This document shows, piece after piece, positions 21,978-31,322 of a stretch of DNA of 46,135 nt (positions are counted from its first letter, which is position 1; each line of letters begins with the position of its first letter). This DNA is from Kitasatospora sp. Root107 (GTDB lineage Bacteria; Actinomycetota; Actinomycetes; Streptomycetales; Streptomycetaceae). The stretch is from assembly GCF_001424875.1 (NCBI RefSeq), contig NZ_LMCT01000018.1, positions 32,479 through 78,613 of the forward strand, read 5' to 3'. Position numbers and translations under genes: made by a program. Below the pieces are notes generated by a model. That model saw only the letters and a program-made list of their open reading frames with translations. It made no database searches and was not told the origin of the DNA.

Positions 21978-23192
21978 TCAGAGCCCTGCGGCGCGCAGGC
22001 GCTCCGCATACGGCTGGATCCGGGCCACCGCCTCGGCGGTCCTGCGGACGGTCGCGGCGTCCATCTGGGTCCACAGCGGCACGGTCAGCACCGAGGCGGC
22101 CAGCCGGTCGGTGACCGGCAGCGCCTCGGCCTGGCCGAGGTGGGCGTACGCCTGCTGGCGCTGCACCGGCGGGTGGAAGTAGCGCCGGGTGTCGATGCCC
22201 TCGGCCTTCAGCGCCCGGCCCAGCTCGTCCGCGGTGAGGCCGAAGGCCTCGGCGTCCAGGATCAGCGTGAGGTCCTTGAAGGTCGAGACGTCGCCCTCCT
22301 CCGGCAGCGCCAGCCGCAGTCCCGGCAGTCCGGCCGTGGCGCGGGCGAACTCGGCCACCAGCGCGCCCCGGTGGGCCACCCGCTCGGGCAGCTCGGCCAG
22401 CCAGCTCAGGCCGACCGCCGCGTGCAGCTCGCTCATCCGGGCGTTCAGGCCGGGGAAGAGCGTGTTGTAGTCACCGGGGTTGCCGTAGTCCCGGCCGTGC
22501 CGCAGGGTCTGCGCGAGCGCCGCGTCCCGGGTGGCGACCAGGCCGCCCTCACCCGCCACCGCCACCTTGGTCGGGCTCATGCTGAACACCTCGGCCAGGC
22601 CGAAGTTGCCCACCGGCACGCCCTTGCGGCTGGAACCGAAACCGTGCGCGGAGTCGTACACCAGCGGCAGCCCGGCCGCGTCGGCGATCCGCTGCAACTC
22701 CTCGGTCTGGCAGGGAGTGCCATAGACGTGCGTGGCCATCAGGGCGGCCGGCCGGTCGGCGGCCTTCAGCCTGGCCTCGGCGTCGGCCGGGTCCAGCGTG
22801 ATGTCCACCTCCCTTGCCTCGGCGAACAGCGGGGTGCCGCCCGCCCAGTGCGCGGCGTGCGCGGTGGCCGAGAAGGTGAAGCCCGGCATCAGCACCGGCC
22901 GGCCCTCGCCCACCCCGGCGGCCTGCAGCACCAGCATCAGCCCGGCGGTGCAGTTGGAGACCGCCACCACGTGCGGTACGTCCAGCAGTTCGGCGGCCCG
23001 CTGCTCCAGCTCGGCCACCGTCCGGCCGTTGGTCAGCATGCCGCTGTCCAGCACGGCGCCGAGCCGCTCCAGCAGACCGGCGCGGTCCGGCACCTGCACC
23101 CGGGTCAGCGGCAGTCCTTCGGGGAAGGCGGGTGAGCCGCCGAGAAAGGCGGGTGAGGCGGTGTCAGCGAACGAAGCGTCAGTGGAAGTCAT
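21978..23192 (-). CDS. DegT/DnrJ/EryC1/StrS-family sugar aminotransferase
   Basis: A 404-residue PLP enzyme of fold type I. Visible motifs are VSNCTAGLMLVLQAAGVGEG, PGFTFSATAHAAHWAGG, VYDSAHGFGSSRKG (PLP-binding Asp) and FSMSPTKVAVAGEGG (PLP lysine), with a C-terminal GIDTRRYFHPPVQRQQAY segment. Members transaminate NDP-ketosugars to aminosugars. It is last in a leftward operon and overlaps the upstream membrane-protein gene by 14 bp. With the GNAT two genes upstream it suggests an N-acylated aminosugar, or another acylated residue, in the polymer. In SMSPTK the usual FSFxxTK Phe is Met, a common variant. Confidence 0.92.
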   Translation of the reverse strand: MTSTDASFADTASPAFLGGSPAFPEGLPLTRVQVPDRAGLLERLGAVLDSGMLTNGRTVAELEQRAAELLDVPHVVAVSNCTAGLMLVLQAAGVGEGRPVLMPGFTFSATAHAAHWAGGTPLFAEAREVDITLDPADAEARLKAADRPAALMATHVYGTPCQTEELQRIADAAGLPLVYDSAHGFGSSRKGVPVGNFGLAEVFSMSPTKVAVAGEGGLVATRDAALAQTLRHGRDYGNPGDYNTLFPGLNARMSELHAAVGLSWLAELPERVAHRGALVAEFARATAGLPGLRLALPEEGDVSTFKDLTLILDAEAFGLTADELGRALKAEGIDTRRYFHPPVQRQQAYAHLGQAEALPVTDRLAASVLTVPLWTQMDAATVRRTAEAVARIQPYAERLRAAGL

Positions 23193-24702
23193 GGTCGGGT
23201 CGATCCCCCCTGGGTCGAGGTGGTGGCTGGGACTGGCCGCCGGGACCGCCCACGCGGGCCGGGCGGAGCACGGTGGTCGGCGGACGGGAACCCCACTGCC
23301 CGGGCTGCACCCGCCAGACCGGTGGCCGGGAGCGCCGACGGCCGGTCGGCCGGTCGTTCTCTCCCTCCGGGCGGGGCACCGCCAGCAGGACGAGGACCAG
23401 CGGCAGCACCTGGACCCGCTCGCGGGACAGGATGCCGAGGTTGTTGATGGTCGAGAAGGCCCAGCAGAACAGCAGCGTGTACACCAGCGCGAAGGCGATG
23501 TACGAGCGGCGCAGGAACAGCCGGGGCAGCTGACGCATCCTGGGCCAGCCCCGGATGAACATCACCAGCAGGGCGAAGCACTCCACCGACTGGAACAGGC
23601 TCTGGATGTTGGACGCCTCGAACGGGAACGGCCGGAACAGCACGCTGACCACGGCCATCGGCAGCCCGGCCGGGTTGAGGCTGAAGGCGGGCGCGGCGTC
23701 CTCGGCGGCCGGCTGGTTGATCACCGAATTGCCCTGCGAGGTACGGCGGGAGGTCTCCGAGAGCACGTGGTTGACCGAGTCGCCACCGCCGCCGGTGGTG
23801 CCGAAGAAGGTGTTGACCTGTTGCAGCATCAGCATCACCATCGCGCCCAGCACCACCACGGTCACCACCATCCGCAGCGGCCCCAGCGCACTGACCTGCT
23901 TGGGCCGCTTGCGCAGCACGTACGCCACGGTGAGCCCGGCCCCGACCAGCACGGTGACGTGCGGGCGGACCATCGCGGTGCCCAGCGAGCCGAGCGCGAT
24001 GAACAGGAAGGCGCCGAACCTGCGGTCCAGCAGCCGGGCCACGCCGTAGGTGGTCAGGCCCAGACAGAACATCATCCAGGCGTCCTTGCCGATGCTGGAC
24101 GGCCAGAACAGCAGCGAGGGCAGGAAGAAGACCAGCTTGGCGTAGCGTCGGGTGTCCGCCTCAGGGAAGGCGATCTGCAGCGCCCGCCAGAACAGCAGCA
24201 GCCCCCAGAAGCCGAGCCAGGAGAACACCAGGAAGCCGCCGACCAGCGACGGTCCGGTGATCGCGTAGACCACCCCGGTGACGATGATGACGAAGCCGGT
24301 GCCCGCGACCTTCATGCCGAGGTCGTAGTGGATCCCCGAGGAGAAGTCCGCCTGGTCCAGGAAGAGCGCCAGCTCGCCGCCCTTCTGGTGGTACATCTTG
24401 GCGTCCGCCGCGCCACCGTAGAGCACGAAGGCCATCAGGTAGCGGGGGAAGGCGCAGAGCAGCTTGAGCGCCATCGCCAGCATCAGCAGCTTGAAGATGT
24501 CCCGCTCGGGGTTGGCGGCGGCCACCCGGGCCAGGATCGGGGTGCCGATCGCCATCAGCGCGGGCAGCACCAGCAGGGCGCCCCAAGTGTCGTAGCTGGT
24601 GTGCACCATGGCCAGCACGAACACGGTGACGTAGCCGAGCACCAGCGCCCCGGCCACCACGGTCGGCCAGGGGACCGCCCGCAGCAGCGGGTGCCGGCCC
24701 AT
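23179..24702 (-). CDS. polytopic membrane protein, Wzy/ligase candidate
   Basis: A 507-residue protein with roughly ten or eleven hydrophobic helices (for example VVAGALVLGYVTVFVLAMVH, TGFVIIVTGVVYAITG, GPLRMVVTVVVLGAMVML) and a Pro/Arg-rich cytoplasmic tail of about 60 residues. The long loop SETSRRTSQGNSVINQPAAE and an extracytoplasmic stretch before it fit polymerase-like architecture. No clear family signature is recognised. Its place between an acetyltransferase and an aminotransferase in a polysaccharide operon suggests a Wzy polymerase or O-antigen-ligase-like role. Its ATG shares one base with the stop of the GNAT gene. Confidence 0.75.
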   Translation of the reverse strand: MGRHPLLRAVPWPTVVAGALVLGYVTVFVLAMVHTSYDTWGALLVLPALMAIGTPILARVAAANPERDIFKLLMLAMALKLLCAFPRYLMAFVLYGGAADAKMYHQKGGELALFLDQADFSSGIHYDLGMKVAGTGFVIIVTGVVYAITGPSLVGGFLVFSWLGFWGLLLFWRALQIAFPEADTRRYAKLVFFLPSLLFWPSSIGKDAWMMFCLGLTTYGVARLLDRRFGAFLFIALGSLGTAMVRPHVTVLVGAGLTVAYVLRKRPKQVSALGPLRMVVTVVVLGAMVMLMLQQVNTFFGTTGGGGDSVNHVLSETSRRTSQGNSVINQPAAEDAAPAFSLNPAGLPMAVVSVLFRPFPFEASNIQSLFQSVECFALLVMFIRGWPRMRQLPRLFLRRSYIAFALVYTLLFCWAFSTINNLGILSRERVQVLPLVLVLLAVPRPEGENDRPTGRRRSRPPVWRVQPGQWGSRPPTTVLRPARVGGPGGQSQPPPRPRGDRPDHDFH

Positions 24703-25751
24703 CAGAAGACCTCCAGGTCACCGAGGGTGAACCGGAACTCCGGGCGGCCGGGCGGCGGTCGGCCCGCCGGGGTCCTGGCCGCCAGCCGCATGCCGGTGCG
24801 AGGTGCGCGCAGGTAGCCGACCCGGAGCGCCGCCCGGGCGGCCTCAGTGCCCGGTGCCAGGTGGGTGGCCACGTGGTCGCCGCCGGCTTGGGCCGCCGTC
24901 CGGAGCAGCCGGGTGGCGGCCTCGCCGTCGCCGGGCCGGACGATCAGGTCGGCGAGGGTGAACTCGACCAGCGGCCCGCGCCGCCGGGGCCGCCCGAACG
25001 CCACCCCGGCCAGCTCGCCGCCCCGGTGACAGGTGATCACCCGGTAGTCCAGGCCGGGCGCGTCGCCGTACCGCCAGCGCAGGAACTCCTCGGTCCGCAG
25101 CACCGCGAGCCGGGCGTCCGGGGCGTCGGCCGTGGCCCGCTCGCGGAGCAGCTCGGTGACCGGCTCGGTGCCGAACCACTCGGCGGCGGTGGGCAGTTCG
25201 CACGCCACCGGGCCGACCGCGGCCCGGCGCCTGGTGAGCGCCGCGCGGGCGCCTCGGGCGAACGAGAGCGGCCGGGCCACCCGCAGCGTGACCGGGACCT
25301 GGCCGAGGTCGTGCCAGCCCATCCGCAGATAGCCGGGCAGGCTGTTGCCGTTCGGCGTGTTGAAGACCAACTCCGCCTCGGGGGTCACCTGTTCGAGCAG
25401 TTGGGTGGTGAGGCGGCGGAAGATACCGCGGCCCTGGAAGTCCGGGTGGGTGGCGGTGTCCACCGGGCGGACGGCCCGGACCGGCCGGCCGGCGCCCTGC
25501 CACTCCCAGCGCAGGAACAGCCGGACGCCGACGATCCGGCCCGCCGGGGTGACCGCCACCAGGCCGGGGCTGGCGCCGAACGGGTTGCGGCGGTGCTTCC
25601 ACTCGAAGAAGTCGGCGCTGCGGGTGCCGGTCGGGCCGCCCGCCAGTGAGGCGGTCAGCAGGTCCAGTACCGCGGGGGTGTCGGCCGGGCCGAGCGGACG
25701 GCAGGTCAGCTCGGCGGCGTCGTCCCGGACTTGGTCGGGGCTCGCGCTCAC
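24702..25751 (-). CDS. GNAT-family N-acyltransferase
   Basis: A 349-residue protein. The acetyl-CoA motif VDTATHPDFQGRGIFRRLTT lies in the first third, with TPNGNSLPGYLRMGW after it. The second half (TEEFLRWRYGDAPGLDYRV) looks like a further GNAT-like lobe, as in two-lobed Eis- or FemAB-related enzymes. GTG 25751 was chosen because GAGAGGA lies 12 bases upstream and the longer frame overlaps the GT4 gene. The stop overlaps the next ATG by one base. Beside a sugar aminotransferase it may acylate an NDP-aminosugar or a polymer subunit. Confidence 0.82.
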   Translation of the reverse strand: MSASPDQVRDDAAELTCRPLGPADTPAVLDLLTASLAGGPTGTRSADFFEWKHRRNPFGASPGLVAVTPAGRIVGVRLFLRWEWQGAGRPVRAVRPVDTATHPDFQGRGIFRRLTTQLLEQVTPEAELVFNTPNGNSLPGYLRMGWHDLGQVPVTLRVARPLSFARGARAALTRRRAAVGPVACELPTAAEWFGTEPVTELLRERATADAPDARLAVLRTEEFLRWRYGDAPGLDYRVITCHRGGELAGVAFGRPRRRGPLVEFTLADLIVRPGDGEAATRLLRTAAQAGGDHVATHLAPGTEAARAALRVGYLRAPRTGMRLAARTPAGRPPPGRPEFRFTLGDLEVF

Positions 25752-25791
25752 GGTGGTGGTCTTCCTCTCGGAGGGGCAGGGCGGGCGAGGC

Positions 25792-26892
25792 TCAGGCCCG
25801 CAGCACCTGCTCGTACACCTGCTCGACGGCCCGCTGGGCCCCGGCCACGTCGAAGCGCTCGGCGCGCAGCCGGGCGGCCGCCCCGAGCCGCTCGCGCAGC
25901 CCGGCGTCCCCGGCCAGCCGCCCGAAGGCGGCGGCCAGACCGGCCGGATCGCCCGGCTCGACCAGGAAGCCCTGCCCACCGTCGTCCAGCACCTCGGGCA
26001 TCCCGCCGACCCTGGTCACCACCGAGGGCAGACCGCTGGTCATCGCCTCCATCAGGGCGACCGGCAGCCCCTCCTGACGGGAGCTCAGCGTGAACACGTC
26101 GAAGCCGGGCAGCAGTTCGGGCACGTCCGCCCGCGATCCGGCGAAGACCACGCCCTCGCCGGCCGCCGCCCGCAGCTCCGCCTCCAGCGGACCCGAGCCG
26201 ATCAGCACCAGCCGGGCTCCGGGGTGCTGCTCGCGGAGCAGGCCGAATGCGGCCAGCAGGGTGGCCTGGTCCTTCTTCGGGGTGAAGTTGGCGACCGTGC
26301 CGATCACCAACGCATCCGGCGGCAGCGCGAGTTCGGCCCTGGCATGGGCTCGGGCGGCCGGACCGCCGAGCGCGCCGCCCAGGTCGGGGCCGTGATGCAC
26401 CACGTGCACGAAGTCACCGGCCCGGCGACGGGCCGCCGGGATCGCCGCGGCCACCGCGTGCGAGACCGCGATCACGGCCCGATTGCGCCGGTAGGTCAGC
26501 GAGTTGGCCCATCGGGTGGCGGTCCGGTAGCGCTCCCAGACGTTGTGCTCGGTGTGCACCAGTACCGGCTGTCGACGGCCCAGGGTGAGCAGCCGGACCG
26601 CCGCGGCCGGGATCGGCATGTGCGAGTGCACCAGGTGGTAGCGCCGGCCGGCCAGCAGCCGGGCCAGCCGCCACGGCCAGAGCCGCCCGGGTGCCGCGCC
26701 CAGGCAGTGCACCTTGACACCCGCCGCCTCCAGCGCGGGCACCAGCGCGTCCTTCCAGGGCAGCACGTACGCGACCTCGATCTCGTACCGATCGCGGTCC
26801 GCGTGCCGGGCACAGTTGACCAGCAACTGCTCGGCCCCGCCCCGGCCCAGACCCTTGGTCAGCCAGAGCACCCGGATCCGGCCGGCGGTCAC
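25792..26892 (-). CDS. GT4-family glycosyltransferase
   Basis: A 366-residue GT-B enzyme. N-terminus: RIRVLWLTKGLGRGGAEQLL, the acceptor-domain glycine-rich turn. C-terminal donor domain: GTVANFTPKKDQATLLAAF, then VFTLSSRQEGLPVALMEAMT with the E-x7-E motif (RQEGLPVALMEA) for the nucleotide sugar, and GFLVEPGDPAGLAAAF. It transfers a sugar from an NDP donor to a growing lipid-linked chain at the inner face of the membrane. The GTG start overlaps the upstream kinase-like gene by four bases (GTGA), so the two are coupled. Confidence 0.93.
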   Translation of the reverse strand: MTAGRIRVLWLTKGLGRGGAEQLLVNCARHADRDRYEIEVAYVLPWKDALVPALEAAGVKVHCLGAAPGRLWPWRLARLLAGRRYHLVHSHMPIPAAAVRLLTLGRRQPVLVHTEHNVWERYRTATRWANSLTYRRNRAVIAVSHAVAAAIPAARRRAGDFVHVVHHGPDLGGALGGPAARAHARAELALPPDALVIGTVANFTPKKDQATLLAAFGLLREQHPGARLVLIGSGPLEAELRAAAGEGVVFAGSRADVPELLPGFDVFTLSSRQEGLPVALMEAMTSGLPSVVTRVGGMPEVLDDGGQGFLVEPGDPAGLAAAFGRLAGDAGLRERLGAAARLRAERFDVAGAQRAVEQVYEQVLRA

Positions 26893-28619
26893 CGGGTCTC
26901 GCCCTCGTGGCCGCCGGTGGCCGACTCGACGGCCGGGGACGGGTGCTGGGCGCGCCGGGCCCAGGTCGGCGAGGCGCGGTGCCTGGGCTCCTCGCGCGGC
27001 TGGTGCTGCGCCGGGCCCCCCGACTGGGCCGGAACCCCGGACCGGTCGCCGCCGTGCTGGCCGTCGCGCTTGCGCCGGCCGGACGGGCCGAGCGTGCCGA
27101 GCAGCGCCACCCCGGCCACCGGGACACCGGTACGGGACAGCAACTCGCTGACCCGGTCGGCCTGTTCGGGTGTGACGTTGCCGGCCCGGACGGTGACCAG
27201 CACCGCGTCCGCGTGCCGCACCAGGTCGTACGCGTCGTTGGCGTGCAGCAGCGGGGAGCTGTCGATCAGCACCACGTCCGCGTGCCGCCGGGCCCGGCGG
27301 AGCACCTCGCCCGCGCGCAGCACCAGGGCGGCCGGGTAGGCGGTGGTGTTGCCGCCGGTGATCAGGTGGACGCCGTCCACGTTGGTCCGCCGGATCAGGT
27401 CGTCCAGCTCGGGCAGCTGCTCACCGCTGAGCAGCTCGGCCATCCCCGGGCCCTCGCCCACCCCGAACTGCTCGTGCGCCTGGGGATGGCGGAAGTCGCA
27501 GTCCAGCACCAGGACTTCGCGGCCGGTCTCGGCCAGCGCGGCGGCCAGGTTGGCCACCGTGGTGGTCCGCCCGTCGCCGCTGCAGCCGGACATCACCAGG
27601 ATCACCGGCGCGGGCTGGGCCAGCCGCCGGGAGACCAGCTCGGCCGGGTTGAGATTGCCCTCGGCCAGCTGCGCGGCGAGCGCGGGCGGGCCGGTCAGCA
27701 GCAGGGTGGAACGCAGCGAGCGGAACGCCTCGGCACCCGGGTCGGACGGCCGGGCCACCACCAGCGGGTCGCGCAGCCGCCGGAGCCGCCGGGAGAGTTG
27801 CGGGATCTCGCCGATCACCGGGAGGTTGAACGCCTCCTCCGCACCGTTGCGGGTGCGCAGCCGGGTGTCCATCCGACTGAGCATCAGCGCGGCCACCACA
27901 CCCAGGGCCAGCCCGAGCGCCACCGCGAGGCCCAGCCTGACCCCACGGTTCGGCGAGCTGAGCAGATTGCCGCCCGCCTCCTTGGCGTCGATCGAGCCCC
28001 ACTGCTGGATGGCGTCGGTCTGACTGACGTTCTGCAGGTCGCTGATCGCGGTCAGGGTCTTGGTCAGCGAGGCCAGCGCGGCCGTCAACTGCGGTTGCAG
28101 CTTGGGCTGGTCGACCGGCTTGGCGGAGCTGAACTGCTGCTGGAACTTGTTGACCTGCTCCTGCTGGGTGGCCGCTTGGGCCTCCAGCCGCTTGATCGAC
28201 TCGCTCGCGCTCTTCGCCGACTCCTGGCTGTAGCCGTTGATGATCGCCTCGGCGAAGGCGGCGGCGGTGTCCGCGCAGCTGTGCTGGGTCGGACCGATGG
28301 CGGTGACGGCCAGCATCTGGGTGCTCGCGGCGGACACCGTGCGCCGGGCCGCCAGCGCCGCCACGTCCGTGACACCGAGCTTCTTGGCGGCTGCGGTGGT
28401 GACATCCGAGCCGGCGGCGTAGGAGAGCACCTGGTCGGCCCGGACCGCCTCGCCTGCACCCGCCACCGGGGTGATCGCCACCTTGCACTGCCACTTGCCG
28501 TTGTCGACCGTGTCGCCGGTCGGGGTGAGCAGCAGACCGATGATCAGGGCTGCCACCGTGCAGCCGGCCAGCAGACGCCAGTAGCGGCGCAAAACCAAGA
28601 AGTGGTTAGCCGGTTCCAC
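26889..28619 (-). CDS. Wzz/tyrosine-kinase-like chain-length protein, atypical Walker A
   Basis: A 576-residue fusion of a polysaccharide co-polymerase and a BY-kinase-like ATPase. TM1 is about residues 16-31. The extracytoplasmic part has two Cys residues (45 and 115) and a Gln-rich coiled coil (SIKRLEAQAATQQEQVNKFQ). TM2 is about 229-247. The cytoplasmic domain has Walker A' VLVLDCDFRHP and Walker B VVLIDSSP. Its Walker A reads SGDGRTTT: the usual Lys is Arg351. The C-terminal tail is rich in Gln, Arg and Pro and has no Tyr cluster, so autophosphorylation is doubtful. GTG 28619 follows GAGGGG by nine bases; ATG 28649 is an alternative. First gene of a five-gene operon. Confidence 0.88.
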   Translation of the reverse strand: MEPANHFLVLRRYWRLLAGCTVAALIIGLLLTPTGDTVDNGKWQCKVAITPVAGAGEAVRADQVLSYAAGSDVTTAAAKKLGVTDVAALAARRTVSAASTQMLAVTAIGPTQHSCADTAAAFAEAIINGYSQESAKSASESIKRLEAQAATQQEQVNKFQQQFSSAKPVDQPKLQPQLTAALASLTKTLTAISDLQNVSQTDAIQQWGSIDAKEAGGNLLSSPNRGVRLGLAVALGLALGVVAALMLSRMDTRLRTRNGAEEAFNLPVIGEIPQLSRRLRRLRDPLVVARPSDPGAEAFRSLRSTLLLTGPPALAAQLAEGNLNPAELVSRRLAQPAPVILVMSGCSGDGRTTTVANLAAALAETGREVLVLDCDFRHPQAHEQFGVGEGPGMAELLSGEQLPELDDLIRRTNVDGVHLITGGNTTAYPAALVLRAGEVLRRARRHADVVLIDSSPLLHANDAYDLVRHADAVLVTVRAGNVTPEQADRVSELLSRTGVPVAGVALLGTLGPSGRRKRDGQHGGDRSGVPAQSGGPAQHQPREEPRHRASPTWARRAQHPSPAVESATGGHEGETR

Positions 28620-28757
28620 CGGGTGGTTCCCCTCGCGTTCGTGGTGCATACGCCGTACGGACCGGCCGAGCCGGATGCAGGGTTAGCTCCGTACGGTCCG
28701 GTGACGGCCGCGCGACACCCCCCGACGTCGCCGACTCCCCTGGACCCCCGAGCCTGA

Positions 28758-28788
28758 TGCTTGCGGCACCTGACGTGCGGCGCAAGCA
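28758..28788 (-). terminator. probable hairpin terminator
   Basis: Stem TGCTTGCG/CGCAAGCA extended by GCAC/GTGC with a two-base bulge, 13 bp past the stop of the leftward GT4 gene at 28801. It separates this gene from the operon beginning at 28619. Confidence 0.5.
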
Positions 28789-28800
28789 CTTTGGCCAATC

Positions 28801-29940
28801 TCATCCCCGCCGCAGTGATCTTTCGTAGAACTCGACCATTTGGCCGGAGACATGGTGCAGGGTGAAACGGGTCAGGAACCTGGCCCGGGCCGCCTTCACC
28901 CGCAGCGCGGCCGCCGAGGGATCGCCGAGCGTCTCGAGCAGCGCGGCCGCCAGCTCGCCCGGCCGCTCCGGCGGCACCAGCCGGGCGTAGTCCTCCGAGC
29001 CGACCGTCTCGCGCAGCGCCGCCACGTCGGCACAGACCAGCGGGACACCGACCCCCATCGCCTCCATCGCCGCGCTGCCCAGGCCTTCCCAGCGGGACGG
29101 CACGGCGAACGCGTCGGAGGCCGCCATCAGGTCGAACACGTCCGAACGCGGCCCCAGGAAGCGGACGTTGCCCGCCAGGTCGGCCAGCTTCCGCAGCCCG
29201 GCGGTCTCTGTACCGGGGCTGCCCGCGAGCAGCAGCACCGCGTCCGGCAGCTCCGCCCGTACCTTGGGCCAGGCCTCCAGCAGGACGTCGAGACCCTTCT
29301 GGTACTGCTGCCGGGCGGCCGCCAGCACCACGGGCGTGTCGGCGGCCAGCTCCAGGCCGGCCCGGACGGCGGCCCGCCGCTCGGGGGTCACCGAGCCGAG
29401 CAGCTCGGGGTCGCGGCCGCGCGGCACCACGTCGATCCGGTCCGGCGAGACGTGCAGCCGACGGGCCATCACCTGGGCCACGTGCCTGGTCAGTGCGTGG
29501 AACCGCCGGGTGCCCTGCGCGGTCGCCGCATCCACGGCCTGGGCGGCCCGGACCTTCCACGGGTTCAGGCCGCGGGCGTGCAGATGCTCCGGCCCGTACG
29601 CGGAGTTGACCAGGCTGGACACCACCGGCACCCCGCTGGCGAGCGCGGCCGAGCGGCCGAGCACGTCCGACTCGTAGAGCGTGGTGTGCACCAGCTCGGG
29701 GCGACGGCGGCGGACCAGCCGACGGAGCGCCGCCAACTCGCCGACCCGGCTTGCCGCGTGCACGCCGAAGACGGTGGCACCGGCCTGGGTCAGCTCGGCC
29801 TGGAAGCCGTCCGGCGAGTGCCGCAGGTACGCCACGTCCAGTTGGACACCCGAGCGGACCAGCTGCGGCGCCATCGACACCAGGCCCTGCTCGGCGCCGC
29901 CGATTCTGCTCACGCTGTCGATCACATAGAGCACGTGCAC
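28801..29940 (-). CDS. GT4-family glycosyltransferase
   Basis: A 379-residue GT-B enzyme: MHVLYVIDSVSRIGGAEQGL at the N-terminus, then VLAAARQQYQKGLDVLLEAW (donor-domain start), FAVPSRWEGLGSAAMEAMGV with the E-x7-E motif and GVPLVCADVAALRETV. It probably adds one sugar to the polymer. The start is divergent from another GT4 at 30141, with a palindrome in the shared 200-bp upstream region. Confidence 0.93.
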   Translation of the reverse strand: MHVLYVIDSVSRIGGAEQGLVSMAPQLVRSGVQLDVAYLRHSPDGFQAELTQAGATVFGVHAASRVGELAALRRLVRRRRPELVHTTLYESDVLGRSAALASGVPVVSSLVNSAYGPEHLHARGLNPWKVRAAQAVDAATAQGTRRFHALTRHVAQVMARRLHVSPDRIDVVPRGRDPELLGSVTPERRAAVRAGLELAADTPVVLAAARQQYQKGLDVLLEAWPKVRAELPDAVLLLAGSPGTETAGLRKLADLAGNVRFLGPRSDVFDLMAASDAFAVPSRWEGLGSAAMEAMGVGVPLVCADVAALRETVGSEDYARLVPPERPGELAAALLETLGDPSAAALRVKAARARFLTRFTLHHVSGQMVEFYERSLRRG

Positions 29941-30053
29941 AGCGGCAACCCCCAGCGAGACCCCCGGCGCCGACCCCCCGGCCCAGCGCGCTCTGACAGA
30001 CGATCAGCATCCCAGGCCGGACGGGGGCTCCGCCAGCGAATGGCCATACCCGC

Positions 30054-30099
30054 CAGGGGCGCGGGGCGGAGCCGTGCGTGTCACCGCCCCGCGCCCCTG
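30054..30099. repeat. GC-rich palindrome between divergent GT genes
   Basis: A perfect 16-bp inverted repeat (CAGGGGCGCGGGGCGG and its complement) around a 14-nt loop. It lies between two divergent start codons, where a terminator is not expected. The CAGGGGCGCGGGG arm is a common kind of extragenic palindrome in Streptomyces. It is 41 bp from the start of the rightward gene. Confidence 0.65.
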
Positions 30100-30140
30100 A
30101 AAGCTTGACCCGTCCCGCGAAGTCCCCGAAGGTTGGCCGC

Positions 30141-31220
30141 ATGGCTGACGGACCTCGCGTGCTGCACCTGATCACCGATCCCCGGGGCCGGGGCGCGCAG
30201 AATCTCGCCCGCGACCTGCACGCCGAGTTGCTGCGCCGGGGCGCGCCGTCCGTGCTCCGTGCGCTCCAGCCGCACGCCGACGCGCCGCCGGAGCACGATG
30301 CACCGGTGCTCGGTCCGTCCCGCCACCACCCCGCCACGCTGCGGGCGCTGCGGGCCGCCGCCCGGCAGGCGGACGTGGTGGTGGCGCACGGCTCCAGCAC
30401 CCTGCAGGCCTGTGCCGTCGGACTGTTGGGCACCGGGGTGCCCTTCGTGTACGTCAACATCGGCGACCCGAGGCACTGGACCGCGAGCCTGTCCCGGCGG
30501 CTTCGGGTGGGTGCGTTCCTGCACCGGGCGGCCGCCGTCTCGGCGATCTCGGACGGGGCCAGGACGGTGCTGTTGGAGCGCTTCCGGCTGCCCGCCAGGA
30601 AGGTCCGCACGATTCCGAACGGCCGGGCCGCCGACGCGTACCGGCCCGCCGCCGGACCAGCCGAACGCGAGGCCGAACGCCGGGGCGCCCGCGAAGAGTT
30701 GGGCCTGCCCCCGCAGGGGCCGGTGGTCGCCTGGATCGGTGCGCTGGCACCCGAGAAGCGCCTCGACCTGGCACTGGCCGCGATAGACCGGCTGCCCGGC
30801 GTGCACCTCGCGGTCGCGGGCGACGGCCCGCTCGGCGGCAGCTTCCCGCTCACCGACCGGGTCCACTTCCTCGGCCGGCTGGCCGACCCCGGCGTGCTCT
30901 ACCGGGCCGCCGACGCGCTGCTGCTGACCAGCGACAGCGAGGGCGTGCCCGGCGTGCTGATCGAGGCCGCGCTCGCCGAACTCCCCGCCGTCGCCACCGA
31001 TGTGGGCTGGGTCGGCGACGTCGTGCTGGACGGCCGGACCGGCGCGCTGGTCCGCCCCGGTGACCCGGCCGCACTGGCCGAGGCCCTCGGCCGGGTGCTG
31101 GCCGGGGACCGGGCCGCACTCGGCGCCGCTGCCCGGGCGCACGCGCTGGCCCGGTTCGACCTGGCCGTGGTGACCGACTCCTGGCAGCACCTGTTGAGCC
31201 AGGTCACCCCCGCGCGATAA
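30141..31220 (+). CDS. GT4-family glycosyltransferase
   Basis: A 359-residue GT-B enzyme: RVLHLITDPRGRGAQNLARD, the acceptor domain, then VVAWIGALAPEKRLDLALAA and LLTSDSEGVPGVLIEAALAE (E-x7-E) with GALVRPGDPAALAEAL. ATG 30141 was chosen because the family start MADGPRVLHL follows at once. It is transcribed away from the left-arm operon and followed after 102 bp by a slipin gene. Confidence 0.92.
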   Translation: MADGPRVLHLITDPRGRGAQNLARDLHAELLRRGAPSVLRALQPHADAPPEHDAPVLGPSRHHPATLRALRAAARQADVVVAHGSSTLQACAVGLLGTGVPFVYVNIGDPRHWTASLSRRLRVGAFLHRAAAVSAISDGARTVLLERFRLPARKVRTIPNGRAADAYRPAAGPAEREAERRGAREELGLPPQGPVVAWIGALAPEKRLDLALAAIDRLPGVHLAVAGDGPLGGSFPLTDRVHFLGRLADPGVLYRAADALLLTSDSEGVPGVLIEAALAELPAVATDVGWVGDVVLDGRTGALVRPGDPAALAEALGRVLAGDRAALGAAARAHALARFDLAVVTDSWQHLLSQVTPAR

Positions 31221-31322
31221 CGATCCGTCAAGAAGTCCCCCGCGGCCTGTCCCACCCTCCGGGACGCGCGCATACTGTGCCGCGCGGCCACCGTCCGGTG
31301 ACCGCCACGGGGGAGGTCGGAC

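Noticed and set aside
22732..24816. 694-codon frame antisense to the aminotransferase and membrane-protein genes
   Set aside because: The translation is repetitive Gln/His/Arg/Gly without domains; the leftward genes overlap as an operon.
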